A model generated the notes under the pieces. That model was not told the DNA's origin. It was given only the letters and a program-made list of their open reading frames with translations, and did not search any database. DNA of 64,000 bases from Bacteroidaceae bacterium (lineage in GTDB: Bacteria; Bacteroidota; Bacteroidia; Bacteroidales; Bacteroidaceae), in assembly GCA_017469685.1 (NCBI GenBank), contig JAFUFW010000026.1, forward strand, positions 29,260 through 93,259, given 5' to 3'. Shown piece by piece: positions 36,646 through 45,986 of the stretch. Position 1 is the first letter of the stretch, and each line of letters starts with the position of its first letter. A program made the translations under genes and the position numbers.

Positions 36646-38301
36646 TTATTTCTGCGTGGCGGGGATGAGGCGCTCTACGCCTCGAGAGGTTTCGACGATG
36701 CGGCGGCGGGGATTGCCGGGATAGAGCTTCAGGAGAGCTACGCCGTGGGGATTCACTTTGGTGTCAAAGCGGTCCTTGGCTTCGATGGTCTTGAGGTCCT
36801 GCTGGCGCCATACGTCGCGAATGGTCTGTGGCGCCCGGAGGCCGATGGAATAGGGGACGAAGCCGATGGTGCGGACACTGTCGGAGAGGTTAAAGAGGCC
36901 GACAGCCATGGAGCCGTCCTCCAGTTGCTTGACGTAGGTGACATAGTCCTTGCTGCGGTAGCGTGGATAGGCTTGAATGCCCAGCGGATCCTGGTTGATG
37001 TCGTTGACCTCATTGTTGCAGAGGAGGCTGATGGTGAACGGGTCGAGCTGCGACATATCGCAGCCGATGAGCATCGGAGAGGCCAGAAGCGCCCATAAGG
37101 AGATATGGGTGTATTGTTCGTCGGGCGTCAGTTGAGTGTAGTGTAGGTTCGGTCCCCAGCCTACCATACCAAGGACAAGCATGTCGGCATCAGCCCAGTG
37201 ACCGGGGCGATTGAAGGCAATCCACTGGTCCTGTCCCTCGAAGCCTATCTTTGAGACGCTTTTCCAGTTGTCGCGAATGTCGCCTGTGGTGCGGTAGCAG
37301 TTGGCTTTTTCCAACCAGACCGGAGCCGAGCCGTAAGGGGCGGAGTTGGATAGGCTGAAGACGATGTCGCGGCCAGTGGCATCCAGGGCTTCCCGCATCT
37401 CCGTTGTGTGGTAGTAGTCGTTCGGGTTCCAGTCGTATTTCAGGTAGTCGACGCCCCAGTCGGCCCACTGGCGTGCATCGTTTTGGGCGAAGGAATACAT
37501 CCCGAGGTAGTAGTGACGCTTGCGGGCGTCTGGGTCGTCGGGTAAGGTGAAGCGATAGTCCTCGTTGTGCTTACCCTCTTTAATCCAGTCGTAGGTGCCG
37601 TCGGGGTTGTCGGAGCTGCTGCCGATGTGGCCTGCGTAGGTCCCGACCCACGGGCCAGAATAGATGCCCAGTTTCAGCCCCCATGCGTGCAGCGAGTCGG
37701 CCATCTGCCGCATGGCAGGAAACTTACTGTTGGGCTGTATGCCGTTGTGCTTACCGCCGCGCACGCCCTGCCAGCCATCATCTATATTGATGTAAGTCCA
37801 TCCGTAGTTCACGAGCCCTTTCTCGACCATTGCGCGTGCCGAGCTCATCACTTTCTCTTGGCTGACGCTCCTGCCCCAGCAGTTCCATGAGTTCCAGCCC
37901 ATAGGCGGGGTCAGCACTATCGTGTTGCCTATCTCAATGCGCAAGTCGCGTTCGGCACTACCGAAGGCGTTGGAGGCGTGGAGCTTTACGTGGTATGTGC
38001 CAGCCCGCTTCACACGTCCGGTGATATGTCCTGTCTGAGGATTCACCTTTAGCCCTTTCGGAAGTCCCGTGGCGCTGAACGTCATGGGACGTTCGCCCGT
38101 AGCAGCGATGTAATATTGGAAGGGCGCTCCTGGTGTGGCACCGAAGACTTTTGCGCTGTTGATGCGGGGCGCTTTTGGCGCGGGAGGCGTAAGGATATAG
38201 GCGCTGTAGTCGGGCATCACAGCCGATGGCTGTGCGCTGACTGATAAGGCGTTGAGGCTGATGGTGAGAATCGTAGCGATTGCGAGGATGTGCTTATTCA
38301 T
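36646..38301 (-). CDS. GH27 alpha-galactosidase with N-terminal Ig-like domain
   Basis: A 551-residue secreted enzyme (signal peptide about 1-23). Residues 45-125 form a putative Ig domain (FSATGLPKGLKVNPQTGHITGRVKRAGTYHVKLHASN). The GH27 barrel starts at TPPMGWNSWNCWG, has NIDDGW, YLKYDWNPND with Asp290 as expected nucleophile, and HWADADMLVLG with Asp373 as expected acid/base, then SLWALLASPMLIG and NQDPLGIQ. A C-terminal beta domain follows. It is complete, unlike the shortened GH27 at 2642. Its start overlaps the end of the YfhO gene by eight bases. Expected to release alpha-galactose in the periplasm. Confidence 0.93.
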   Translation of the reverse strand: MNKHILAIATILTISLNALSVSAQPSAVMPDYSAYILTPPAPKAPRINSAKVFGATPGAPFQYYIAATGERPMTFSATGLPKGLKVNPQTGHITGRVKRAGTYHVKLHASNAFGSAERDLRIEIGNTIVLTPPMGWNSWNCWGRSVSQEKVMSSARAMVEKGLVNYGWTYINIDDGWQGVRGGKHNGIQPNSKFPAMRQMADSLHAWGLKLGIYSGPWVGTYAGHIGSSSDNPDGTYDWIKEGKHNEDYRFTLPDDPDARKRHYYLGMYSFAQNDARQWADWGVDYLKYDWNPNDYYHTTEMREALDATGRDIVFSLSNSAPYGSAPVWLEKANCYRTTGDIRDNWKSVSKIGFEGQDQWIAFNRPGHWADADMLVLGMVGWGPNLHYTQLTPDEQYTHISLWALLASPMLIGCDMSQLDPFTISLLCNNEVNDINQDPLGIQAYPRYRSKDYVTYVKQLEDGSMAVGLFNLSDSVRTIGFVPYSIGLRAPQTIRDVWRQQDLKTIEAKDRFDTKVNPHGVALLKLYPGNPRRRIVETSRGVERLIPATQK

Positions 38302-40984
38302 TTGCTGATGTTTTTGTTTTTAGCTGCCAAAGCCCCCAGCCGAGGAGGGCGAGGAAGAGGATGACAAGGGCTATGAGCGCTCCGTTGGCAATAGCCTCGG
38401 TGGTGTGGAGGCTCTGCGGGTCGAAGCGGAAGGCAATGGTGTGCTTGCCGGCGGGAATGACTACGGCGCGGAGGACGTAGTTGGTGCGGAGGACGCTGGC
38501 GGGCTCGCCATCGACGGTGCATTGCCAACCAGGGTAGTAGATGTCGGAGAATACGGCCAGACGCTCGCGGTCGGTCTCGGCCTCGAAGGTGAGGGCGTTG
38601 GCCTCGTAGGAGAGAAGGGCGAGGGAGGGCTGCTGCGCAGCAACGGGAGCGGCAATGCTGTCGGATTCTACGGTGACAGCTTCTTCGTTAGCCTTAACGC
38701 CACCGGCGCTGATGAGGGCCGCGGGCAGCTTGTCGGTGAAGCGGCGGTCGACGATGGCTGACGTGCGAAGGTCGAAGGCGCCGAGTGATGCCAGCTCTTC
38801 GTCGGCATTGTCGACGAGGAACACGTTGTCGACAAACCAGGCGTTGCCCATAGCCCATGGGTTCTCGAGGGGCATCGTCTGTCCGCTCTGCAGAGGCATG
38901 ATTGCATACTTCATATTGAGCATGTTCAGCACCGGGAAGAGCGAGTCGCCACGCACCTCTCCGAGCTCGCCGCCAGCTTCGGCTGCGGCCATGTGAAGGC
39001 TGATGAGTTCGGGCTGGATGTAGGCCTCGATGAGCTCCTGATAGCGACGGAGCTTGGCCGCGTGGTAGCCGCCAATGGACTTGTGCCAGTAGCTTGTGGA
39101 GTTGTCGTTGAATGTCGACACAGAGAGGTTGGCTACACGGTAGTAGAGGTCGGTGTCCTGGAGTATGGCTTCGTCGGTAGCTGTCTTCTGGAAGAACTCT
39201 TGCGGGGGGTGGGGGGCGGAGAACATGGCATCGTTGAGATAGCGTTTGTTCACGTCCCACATATCTGCCGTGCAGAGGACGATGAGGCATACGACCATGA
39301 CGGCAGGGTTGGCGATGGAGAATGTTCTAGCCTTATCGGCAGCCTCTCCACTCCTATCCTCTTGCAGCTTCTTGTTCTTCCAAAGATAGACTAACAGCAC
39401 GGCACAGCCCACGAGGATGATTATGAGCGAGCGGCCGGCGTCGGCAGCGAACACGGCGCGGCGCATGTCGTTGAGGTTGGCCATGATAGGGGCCAGCATC
39501 TCTTGTGGAATATACCCCTGCTGTGCGGCCGAGGTCAGCATCTGCGACTCGGAAGAGCTGATGTAGTTGCCAAAGAACACGTCGGGCATAAGCCAGAAGA
39601 GAAGGCAGGGGCCGGCGGTGAGGGCGAGGGCGAGAAGCGCAGAGCGGTAGTCCACAAGCCCCCTAAAGGGGAGTGTGCCCCCCGGGTCTTTGGACCCGTC
39701 CGCTTGATTGGGGGCTTGTATGATCTCCTTGAGCGCCAGCATGGCCAGCAGCGGGATTGTGAACTCTGCAATGACGAGTATGGAGGCTACGGTGCGGAAC
39801 TTGTCGTACATCGGCACATAGTCGAGCCAAAAGTCGGTCCAAGGCATGAAGTTCTTACCCCAGGCCAGTGTTATAGATAGCACGGTGGCGATAAAAAGCG
39901 CCCATTTCATCGGGCCTTTCACGATGAAAAGGCCGAGGATGAAGAGGAAGAGCACGAAGGCTCCGACGTAGACCGGACCGCTTGTGCCTGGCTGCTCGCC
40001 CCAGTACTGTCCGAGGCTCTGATAGACTGGCATATAGGTCGGGTCGGCCTTCTGCATGGCTGTCTTACTCTGCGTCAGGGGCTGCGAAGCGCCGCCTTTG
40101 ACATTGGGAATGAGCAGCGACCACGTCTCGCCTATGCCGTAGCTCCACGCTGTGATGTAATCGCGTTCGAGTCCGCTGGACGTCTGATTGGCAGGGTCCT
40201 TGGTGGCCTGCGTCAGTTCGCTCTTGCCTCTCATGCTCTCCTTGGAATACTCCCATGTGTGAAAGAGGTTTGAAGCGTTGATGGCTATTCCTATGAGGCA
40301 GCCGAGGGCGAAGGTGGCTGTAGCCTTAGTCCAACGGAGCCACTCGCGCGGTTGGAAGAAGGCCAGGGCCATCAGCGCGATGACGAAGGCGAAGTAGTAG
40401 GTCATCTGAACGTGGTTCGACAGGATCTGCAGAGCCATGAATACAGATGTCACGAGCAGGCCCCAGCCGTAGCGGCCGCGGTAGCACAGCACCATGCCCG
40501 CTATCGTTGGCGGGATGTAGGCCAGCGTGTAGAACTTCCAGATGTGGCCAGCACCTATAATAATAAAGTAGTAGCTCGAGAAAGCCCATACGACGGCACC
40601 GAGGGCTGCCATCCAGGCGCGGAAGTCGAAGGCGCGCAGGAGGATGTAGAAGCCCAGCAGCATTATGAACACCAGCACGACGTAGTCGGGGAGGAAGAGT
40701 TTGTAGACTTTCTCCACCTGCTGCAGCTTGTCGGTGGAAGGGTAGGAGGGGGCCATCTGGTAAGTAGGCATTCCCGAGAAGAGGGTGTTGGTCCAGCGTG
40801 TGCGCTCGCCGTCGTGTGCCTTGCGGTAAGCCTCCATCTCTGAGGCTGCGCCAGCGCCGCCGCTATGATCGTGGCCCGTGAGCACAAGACCTTCCGTAGC
40901 TGGTTTCAGGAAATAGGCAAACGCGAGTGCCACGAAGAATAGCACAGCGAACAAGTCGGGCAAGAGACTTCTCAAGTACTTCAT
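38294..40984 (-). CDS. YfhO family integral membrane protein
   Basis: An 896-residue polytopic protein. The N-terminus (LPDLFAVLFFVALAFAYFLKP...GHDHSG...EMEAYR...ERTRWTNTLFSGMPTYQM) and about a dozen transmembrane segments match YfhO/GT-C-like proteins, which in Firmicutes glycosylate teichoic-acid-type polymers. A soluble domain follows in the last third, then YYPGWQCTVDGEPASVLRTNYV with one final helix. Its role in Bacteroidota is unproven. It is encoded directly before GH27 with an eight-base overlap and about 100 bases after rpsO, separated by a terminator. Confidence 0.85.
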   Translation of the reverse strand: MKYLRSLLPDLFAVLFFVALAFAYFLKPATEGLVLTGHDHSGGAGAASEMEAYRKAHDGERTRWTNTLFSGMPTYQMAPSYPSTDKLQQVEKVYKLFLPDYVVLVFIMLLGFYILLRAFDFRAWMAALGAVVWAFSSYYFIIIGAGHIWKFYTLAYIPPTIAGMVLCYRGRYGWGLLVTSVFMALQILSNHVQMTYYFAFVIALMALAFFQPREWLRWTKATATFALGCLIGIAINASNLFHTWEYSKESMRGKSELTQATKDPANQTSSGLERDYITAWSYGIGETWSLLIPNVKGGASQPLTQSKTAMQKADPTYMPVYQSLGQYWGEQPGTSGPVYVGAFVLFLFILGLFIVKGPMKWALFIATVLSITLAWGKNFMPWTDFWLDYVPMYDKFRTVASILVIAEFTIPLLAMLALKEIIQAPNQADGSKDPGGTLPFRGLVDYRSALLALALTAGPCLLFWLMPDVFFGNYISSSESQMLTSAAQQGYIPQEMLAPIMANLNDMRRAVFAADAGRSLIIILVGCAVLLVYLWKNKKLQEDRSGEAADKARTFSIANPAVMVVCLIVLCTADMWDVNKRYLNDAMFSAPHPPQEFFQKTATDEAILQDTDLYYRVANLSVSTFNDNSTSYWHKSIGGYHAAKLRRYQELIEAYIQPELISLHMAAAEAGGELGEVRGDSLFPVLNMLNMKYAIMPLQSGQTMPLENPWAMGNAWFVDNVFLVDNADEELASLGAFDLRTSAIVDRRFTDKLPAALISAGGVKANEEAVTVESDSIAAPVAAQQPSLALLSYEANALTFEAETDRERLAVFSDIYYPGWQCTVDGEPASVLRTNYVLRAVVIPAGKHTIAFRFDPQSLHTTEAIANGALIALVILFLALLGWGLWQLKTKTSANE

Positions 40985-41015
40985 ATCATTGTCTGTAAAT
41001 CAGTATTATTAGGAA

Positions 41016-41051
41016 ACAAAAAGCTGCGCAACCTTGGCGGCAACGCAGCTT
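41016..41051 (-). terminator. Terminator after rpsO
   Basis: AAGCTGCG (41021-41028) pairs with CGCAGCTT (41044-41051); on the minus strand the stem is followed by TTTTG. It lies 30 bases after the rpsO stop. Confidence 0.85.
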
Positions 41052-41080
41052 GTCTTGATTTGCGGTGAAGAGGCTGCGCC

Positions 41081-41350
41081 TTACTTGCGCAAGCCAAGAG
41101 CCTTGACGATGGCACGGTAGCGGTTGATGTCGCGCTTCTTAAGGTAGTTGAGCAGCGCGCGGCGCTTACCTACGAGACCAGTTAGTGCACGCTCGGTGCT
41201 GTGGTCCTTGCGGTTCTGCTTCATGTGCTCAGTGAGGTGAGCGATGCGGAAGCTGAACAGTGCGATCTGACTCTCGGCGCTGCCCGTGTTGGTTGCGCCG
41301 CCGCCGAACTTCTCAAAGAGCTCGGCCTTCTTAGCTGAATCTAAGTACAT
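41081..41350 (-). CDS. rpsO: 30S ribosomal protein S15
   Basis: An 89-residue ribosomal protein, which is the family length, if translation begins at the ATG at 41350 (MYLDSAKKAELFEKFG). An upstream in-frame start would add 26 residues unrelated to S15, so it was rejected. Conserved features are TGSAESQIALFSFRIAHLTEHMKQNRKDHSTERALTGLVGKRRALLNYLKKRD, the 16S rRNA-binding surface. It is followed by its own terminator; two tRNA-Asn genes are upstream. Confidence 0.96.
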   Translation of the reverse strand: MYLDSAKKAELFEKFGGGATNTGSAESQIALFSFRIAHLTEHMKQNRKDHSTERALTGLVGKRRALLNYLKKRDINRYRAIVKALGLRK

Positions 41351-41495
41351 AATAAGTTTGATGAATTTTGAGGTTATTGAATAGCATCCTTCAGGTGTTG
41401 AACCGTCGTCATCAATCGTCGTGAGCACACCCTCGAATGATTTTAGCTTCTAAAAGTCCGCAACCTCCGAGGAGAATTGCGGACCAACGCCCTTG

Positions 41496-41569
41496 CGCTT
41501 CAGGATGGGCTTGAACCAACGACCCCCTGATTAACAGTCAGGTGCTCTAACCAACTGAGCTACTGAAGC
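41496..41569 (-). tRNA. tRNA-Asn (anticodon GTT), copy 1
   Basis: A 74-base cloverleaf: acceptor GCTTCAG/CTGAAGC, discriminator G, D arm GCTCAGTTGGTTAGAGC, anticodon loop CTGTTAA giving GTT, T arm GTTGGTTCAAGCCCATC. No CCA encoded. The same sequence recurs 93 bases upstream. Confidence 0.95.
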
Positions 41570-41588
41570 AGTGTTTCCGAGGATGTGG

Positions 41589-41662
41589 CGCTTCAGGATG
41601 GGCTTGAACCAACGACCCCCTGATTAACAGTCAGGTGCTCTAACCAACTGAGCTACTGAAGC
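41589..41662 (-). tRNA. tRNA-Asn (anticodon GTT), copy 2
   Basis: Identical over 74 bases to the copy at 41496-41569, separated by 19 bases, so a recent tandem duplication. A promoter lies about 85 bases upstream, and the two are probably co-transcribed. Confidence 0.95.
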
Positions 41663-41747
41663 TTCCGTCTTGTTCTTCGTTTTTGGGCGAAGGCCTTGGG
41701 ATAAGGCTTTTTGCGATTTTTTTCGCTTATTTCTCGGAATTGCGGGG

Positions 41748-41778
41748 CAAAAGTAGTGCTTTTCTCAAAAATAAACAA
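41748..41778 (-). promoter_or_regulatory. Promoter for the tRNA-Asn pair
   Basis: CAAAAGTA (41748-41755) gives TACTTTTG on the minus strand as -7 element; CAA at 41776-41778 gives TTG exactly 20 bases further upstream as -33 element. Confidence 0.7.
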
Positions 41779-41786
41779 TACTTTTG
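41779..41786 (+). promoter_or_regulatory. -7 element for the PfkB kinase gene
   Basis: TACTTTTG fits TAnnTTTG. It would give a very short leader before the ATG at 41805. It overlaps the upstream part of the divergent tRNA promoter, so the two promoters could interfere. Confidence 0.5.
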
Positions 41787-41804
41787 CAGAAAATTTTCAA
41801 GATT

Positions 41805-42779
41805 ATGGCAAAAATAATAGGAATTGGCAATGCTTTGGTCGATGTCTTAGTCCATATTGAGGGCGAAGAAATGCTTAAAAAGCTCTCTCTTGCCAAGGGC
41901 GGAATGACGCTTATTGACGAGGCGGGGCTCGCGCAGGTGAGAGTTGCCTGCGAGGCTCTCGACAGCAAGATTGCTACCGGAGGCAGTGCCTCGAACACTA
42001 TACACGCCCTCTCTGTCCTTGGCCACGACACAGGCTTCGCCGGTGCAGTAGGCAATGATGCCATGGGTGATTTCTATGAGGCTCAGATGCGCTCGCGCGG
42101 CACAGAGGCCGCGCTGCTGCGTGTGGCCTCGCAGCCAACAGGCATAGCCACAACCTTCATCACACCCGACGGCGAACGGACCTTCGCCACACACCTCGGT
42201 GCGGCCTCGCAGGTCAGCGCCGGCAGCCTCTGCGCCCTCGTCGCTGCTCACCCCGAGGCCGAGATACTCCACGTGGAGGGCTACCTGCTGCAGAACCACG
42301 ACCTCATCGTCGACGTCCTCTCTGCCGCTCGCGCGGCAGGCCTCACCGTGAGCTACGACCTTGCGTCGTGGAACCTCGTCGAGGCCGAGCGCGACTTCAT
42401 GGAAGCCCTCGTTCGTGACTACGTCGACATCGTCTTTGCCAACGAAGAGGAGGCCGCCGCCTTCAGCCGGCAGCGCGACCCCGAGGTGGCGCTCCGTCAG
42501 CTGGCCGGCGTTGCCGCCACAGCTATCGTCAAGGTGGGGGCGCGTGGAGCCATCGGTATGCACAATGGCGAGTACGCTGCAGTCCGAGGCCTGAAGCACA
42601 TGGTGGTGGACACCACTGCCGCCGGCGATTTCTTTGCCGCCGGCTTCCTCCATGGCTATGTCAGCGGCGCTTCGCTCGAGCGTTGCCTCGACTACGGCAA
42701 CCACCTCGCAGGCGAAGTCATTCAGGTCTACGGCACAGAGATTGAGGCCGAGAAGCTACGCAAGGCCGTGGATATATAA
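41805..42779 (+). CDS. PfkB family sugar/nucleoside kinase (adenosine-kinase-like)
   Basis: A 324-residue cytoplasmic kinase starting at ATG 41805 (MAKIIGIGNALVDVLV); an upstream in-frame TTG was rejected because it lies in the -7 region. PfkB signature 1 is ATGGSASNTIHALSVLG with VGNDAMGDFYEAQM, and signature 2 is DTTAAGDFFAAGFLHGY with the catalytic Asp. PfkB kinases of this type (ADK/ribokinase branch) phosphorylate adenosine, ribose or related sugars. The exact substrate cannot be decided from sequence. It leads a plus-strand series of housekeeping-type genes. Confidence 0.88.
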   Translation: MAKIIGIGNALVDVLVHIEGEEMLKKLSLAKGGMTLIDEAGLAQVRVACEALDSKIATGGSASNTIHALSVLGHDTGFAGAVGNDAMGDFYEAQMRSRGTEAALLRVASQPTGIATTFITPDGERTFATHLGAASQVSAGSLCALVAAHPEAEILHVEGYLLQNHDLIVDVLSAARAAGLTVSYDLASWNLVEAERDFMEALVRDYVDIVFANEEEAAAFSRQRDPEVALRQLAGVAATAIVKVGARGAIGMHNGEYAAVRGLKHMVVDTTAAGDFFAAGFLHGYVSGASLERCLDYGNHLAGEVIQVYGTEIEAEKLRKAVDI

Positions 42780-42850
42780 TTTAAATGTACGCGCACGCAC
42801 GCGAGGGAATTTGACCCTATTCACAATTGACCTTACTCACAAATTGATAT

Positions 42851-44500
42851 ATGAACACCACTTTTCTGAGAAAAGCCCTGCTTGCTGCAGCCGCCACGTT
42901 GGCGGCCCTTGCTCCCGCACGCGCCCAACAGCGCCAGCAGACGGGCTTTGACATCTCACGCAACCTCGACATCTTCGCCGACATCTATCGGCAACTCGAT
43001 ATGTTCTACGTCGACTCGCTCTCGGCAGACACGGCCGTAGAGTGGGCCATCAACGGTATGCTGGCCGAGATAGACCCCTACACGAAGTACTATCCCGACG
43101 AGGATCAGGAAGAACTGCGCATGATGGCCACGGGGCGCTACGCAGGCATCGGGGCACTGATACGTATGCCCAAAGGCTCGAAGCGCGCCATCATTGAGGA
43201 ACCCTACGAGGGTCAGCCGGCGCAGCAGGCAGGCGTCAAGGCCGGCGACGTCATCTTGAGCATCGACGGCCGCGACGTTGAAGGCTGGGAGATATCGCGC
43301 GTCAGCAAGACCCTCCGCGGCGAGCCCGGCACAACCTTCGAGTTGCGTGTGCAACGGCCCTCGGAGCGAAAGCCCCGCGCCTTCAAGATCACGCGCCGAC
43401 AGGTGCAGCTGCCCTGCCTGCCGTGGTACGGCATCGTCGACGACGAGGCCCACGTAGGCTATATCTACCTCTCAGAGTTCACAGACAAATGCTCTCGCGA
43501 GGTGCGCCATGCCATCCTCGACATGAAGCAGCAGGGCATGCAGCGCCTCATCTTCGATCTTCGCGACAATGGTGGCGGCTCGGTCAGCGAGGCCGTTGAG
43601 ATCGTAGGGATGTTTGTGCCGCGCGGCAGCCTCGTGGTGAAGACCAAAGGCAAGCTGCCCTCCACCTGCCACGACTATCTCACGCCCGCAGAACCTATTG
43701 ACACGCTTATGCCATTGGCCGTGATGATAAACTCAAATACAGCGTCAGCCTCAGAGATAGTGGCCGGTGCGCTTCAGGATCTTGACCGCGCCATCATCGT
43801 TGGTCAGCGCAGCTACGGCAAAGGCCTTGTGCAAGGTATCCGTGAGCTGCCCTATCGCGGACAGCTGAAGATAACCACTGCCCGCTACTACATTCCCTCG
43901 GGCCGCTGCATACAGGCCTACGACTATCGCCATCGCACAGCCGACGGCGCAGCCACGACTCTGCCCGACAGCCTCACGCGAGAGTTCCACACCCGCCTGG
44001 GCCGTACGGTGCGCGACGGCGGCGGCATACAGCCCGACTCCGTGCTGGCAGTGGACTCAGTGCCGTCGATGGTCTATGACCTCACCGCCTCCGACCCCTT
44101 CTTCGATTTCGCCACCGACTACGCCCTCCAGCACCCGCAGGTAGCCCCCCCCGCCTCGTTCAAGCTCACTGATGCAGAGTGGGACGCTTTCGCCGAGAAG
44201 ATCGAGAGCAGCGACTTCACCTACAACGGCCGCACCGCTACGGCGCTGAAGCAGCTGCGCCAGCTTGCCCGCTTCGAAGGCTATGAGGAGGAGACACGCG
44301 ACGAATTCGAAGCTCTTGAGGCGAAACTGAAGACCAACGACTTGGCTGCCGACCTACAGCGCTTCCGTCAGCATATTCAGCCCTACCTCGAGACGGAGAT
44401 CGTCAGCCGTTACTACTACCAGAGCGGCGCCCTCCGCCACACGCTCTCGTTCGACAAGGCGCTCGAGAAGACGATAGGGATATTGAAAAGTGAAAAATGA
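42851..44500 (+). CDS. S41 family C-terminal processing peptidase
   Basis: A 549-residue periplasmic protease (signal peptide about 1-25, ending ARAQ). After a helical N-terminal part, a PDZ domain (about 95-185, GIGALIRMPKGSKRAIIEEPYEGQPAQQAGVKAGDVILSIDG) precedes the S41 catalytic core with LRDNGGGSVSEAVEIV, the nucleophile Ser in NTASASEIVAGAL and the general-base Lys in QRSYGKGLVQ. S41 peptidases cleave at C-termini of envelope proteins. The last codons (LKSEK and stop) fall within a GAAAAGTGAAAAAT repeat, so the tail may have been recruited from repeat DNA. Confidence 0.92.
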   Translation: MNTTFLRKALLAAAATLAALAPARAQQRQQTGFDISRNLDIFADIYRQLDMFYVDSLSADTAVEWAINGMLAEIDPYTKYYPDEDQEELRMMATGRYAGIGALIRMPKGSKRAIIEEPYEGQPAQQAGVKAGDVILSIDGRDVEGWEISRVSKTLRGEPGTTFELRVQRPSERKPRAFKITRRQVQLPCLPWYGIVDDEAHVGYIYLSEFTDKCSREVRHAILDMKQQGMQRLIFDLRDNGGGSVSEAVEIVGMFVPRGSLVVKTKGKLPSTCHDYLTPAEPIDTLMPLAVMINSNTASASEIVAGALQDLDRAIIVGQRSYGKGLVQGIRELPYRGQLKITTARYYIPSGRCIQAYDYRHRTADGAATTLPDSLTREFHTRLGRTVRDGGGIQPDSVLAVDSVPSMVYDLTASDPFFDFATDYALQHPQVAPPASFKLTDAEWDAFAEKIESSDFTYNGRTATALKQLRQLARFEGYEEETRDEFEALEAKLKTNDLAADLQRFRQHIQPYLETEIVSRYYYQSGALRHTLSFDKALEKTIGILKSEK

Positions 44501-44530
44501 AAAGTGAAAAATGAAAAGTGAAAAGTGAGG
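44485..44530. repeat. Tandem GAAAAGTGAAAAAT repeat
   Basis: About three copies of the 14-base unit lie across the end of the S41 gene and the gap before the next gene. The same unit in inverse orientation is found at 46807-46842. Confidence 0.8.
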
Positions 44531-44558
44531 ATTGAAGAAATTAAAATAAAGAATAGAT

Positions 44559-45779
44559 ATGAAACGACGTAAAGCACAACGCACTAATCAGAACATCATG
44601 CGCGGCATCGTGGCCATGGCCCTCGTGGTGCTGCTCGTAGCATGGCTCTTCCTCTCACTCGTCTCCTGCTCCGACCGCGGCCCTACGTTCAGCGTCAGCG
44701 GGATCATCAGCGGGGCTGAGGATTCAACGCTCATCGTAGAAGCCATGACGCTCACCGGCCCTGAAGCCCTCGACTCCCTGCGCCTCAAGGCCGACGGCGC
44801 TTTCGCCTTCGACCTGCCCCTGCCGCCGCAGGACTCCACGGCCTCGCCCGAGTTCTACCGCCTGCGCATAGGCCAGACGGTGATTAACTTCGTTCACGAT
44901 TCCACCGAGGCCATCACCATCACGGCTCCCTTCCCCCAGATGGCCACGGCCTACGAGGTCGAGGGCAACGACGCCTCGCGCACAATGAAGACCATCTCGC
45001 TGCTCAACATACAGCTCCAGCAGCAGTTCCACCGCCTGCTGGCCGACGACTCGCTCTCCGCCCTCGAGAAAAGCGAGCGCCTGCAGGGCCTCGTAGATGA
45101 GTACAAGACCACGCTCAAGCGCGACTATATCCTTACGAATCCCGCCTCGGCCGCAGCCTATTTCGCACTGTTCCAGACCGTAGGCTCGCAGATGCTCTTC
45201 GACCCAGAGCGCGACAAGAACGACGTCCAGTACTTCGCAGCCGTAGCAACACAGTGGAACGAGTTGTACCCCGCAGCCCTGCGCACTGAGAACCTGCGCA
45301 ACATAGCTATCCGGGGGCTCCGCAACACCCGCCCCGGACGGCCGTTTGAACTGAATATCGACAGCGATAAGGTGCGCGAAGTGGGCGTCATCGACTTCGG
45401 TTTCCCCGACATAAACGGCCGCGAGCGCCGCCTCACTGACCTCCACGACAATGTCGTGTTGCTCGATTTCACCGCCTATGCCCTGCCGCAGAGCCAGCAG
45501 CGCAATATCCTTCTGCGCGAACTCTATGCCAAATACCACGGCCGCGGGCTCGAAATCATGCAGGTGAGCCTCGACGCCGACGAGCACTATTGGAAGACGA
45601 TGTGCGAGAAGCTGCCTTGGATATGCGTTTACTGCGCCGAAGGCATTGTCAATGACATCGTGCAGATCTACGGCGTCAGCAGCCTGCCGGCGTATTTCCT
45701 CATAGGGCGCGGATCAGAGCTCAAGGCGCGCGGCGAGCAGATTCCCGACCTCGAGAAGGCTATAGCCGCCGAACTTTAG
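44559..45779 (+). CDS. Thioredoxin-fold membrane-anchored protein with DUF4369-like domain, no CXXC
   Basis: A 406-residue protein with a basic N-terminus and one hydrophobic stretch (about 16-37) ending LVSC, which could be a lipobox (Cys37). Residues 45-145 are a DUF4369-like beta domain (FSVSGIISGAEDSTLIVEAMTL). Residues 270-406 have the TlpA/AhpC-type thioredoxin fold (VIDFGFPDINGRERRLTDLHDNVVLLDFTAYALPQSQQR...), but the redox CXXC motif after the beta strand is replaced by AYALPQS, so no disulfide reductase activity is expected. SSLPAYFLI keeps the cis-Pro region. Such proteins are common in Bacteroidales envelopes. Confidence 0.82.
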   Translation: MKRRKAQRTNQNIMRGIVAMALVVLLVAWLFLSLVSCSDRGPTFSVSGIISGAEDSTLIVEAMTLTGPEALDSLRLKADGAFAFDLPLPPQDSTASPEFYRLRIGQTVINFVHDSTEAITITAPFPQMATAYEVEGNDASRTMKTISLLNIQLQQQFHRLLADDSLSALEKSERLQGLVDEYKTTLKRDYILTNPASAAAYFALFQTVGSQMLFDPERDKNDVQYFAAVATQWNELYPAALRTENLRNIAIRGLRNTRPGRPFELNIDSDKVREVGVIDFGFPDINGRERRLTDLHDNVVLLDFTAYALPQSQQRNILLRELYAKYHGRGLEIMQVSLDADEHYWKTMCEKLPWICVYCAEGIVNDIVQIYGVSSLPAYFLIGRGSELKARGEQIPDLEKAIAAEL

Positions 45780-45825
45780 GCATTATCGAAGCCTTGCCAG
45801 ACTAACGAGACAAAGGCTTATGCAG

Positions 45826-45890
45826 AAACCCCTTAAAGGTTGTCAGCAGAACCCCGTAAGGGGGCTGCCCGGAACCCTTAAGGGGTTTTT
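45826..45890 (+). terminator. Large branched terminator before greA
   Basis: AACCCCTTAAAGG (from 45827) pairs with CCCTTAAGGGGTT (to 45887), enclosing an inner GCAG/CCCC-GTAA-GGGG/CTGC hairpin (about 45844-45868). A T run follows. Confidence 0.75.
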
Positions 45891-45986
45891 CGTGTACCCT
45901 CGTCACTATGCTCTACGGGAATGATAGCCTAAAACGTCTTTAAAAGCTCAAAAACGGATGCCGGAGAATTATTTTTGGGCTTTTTG

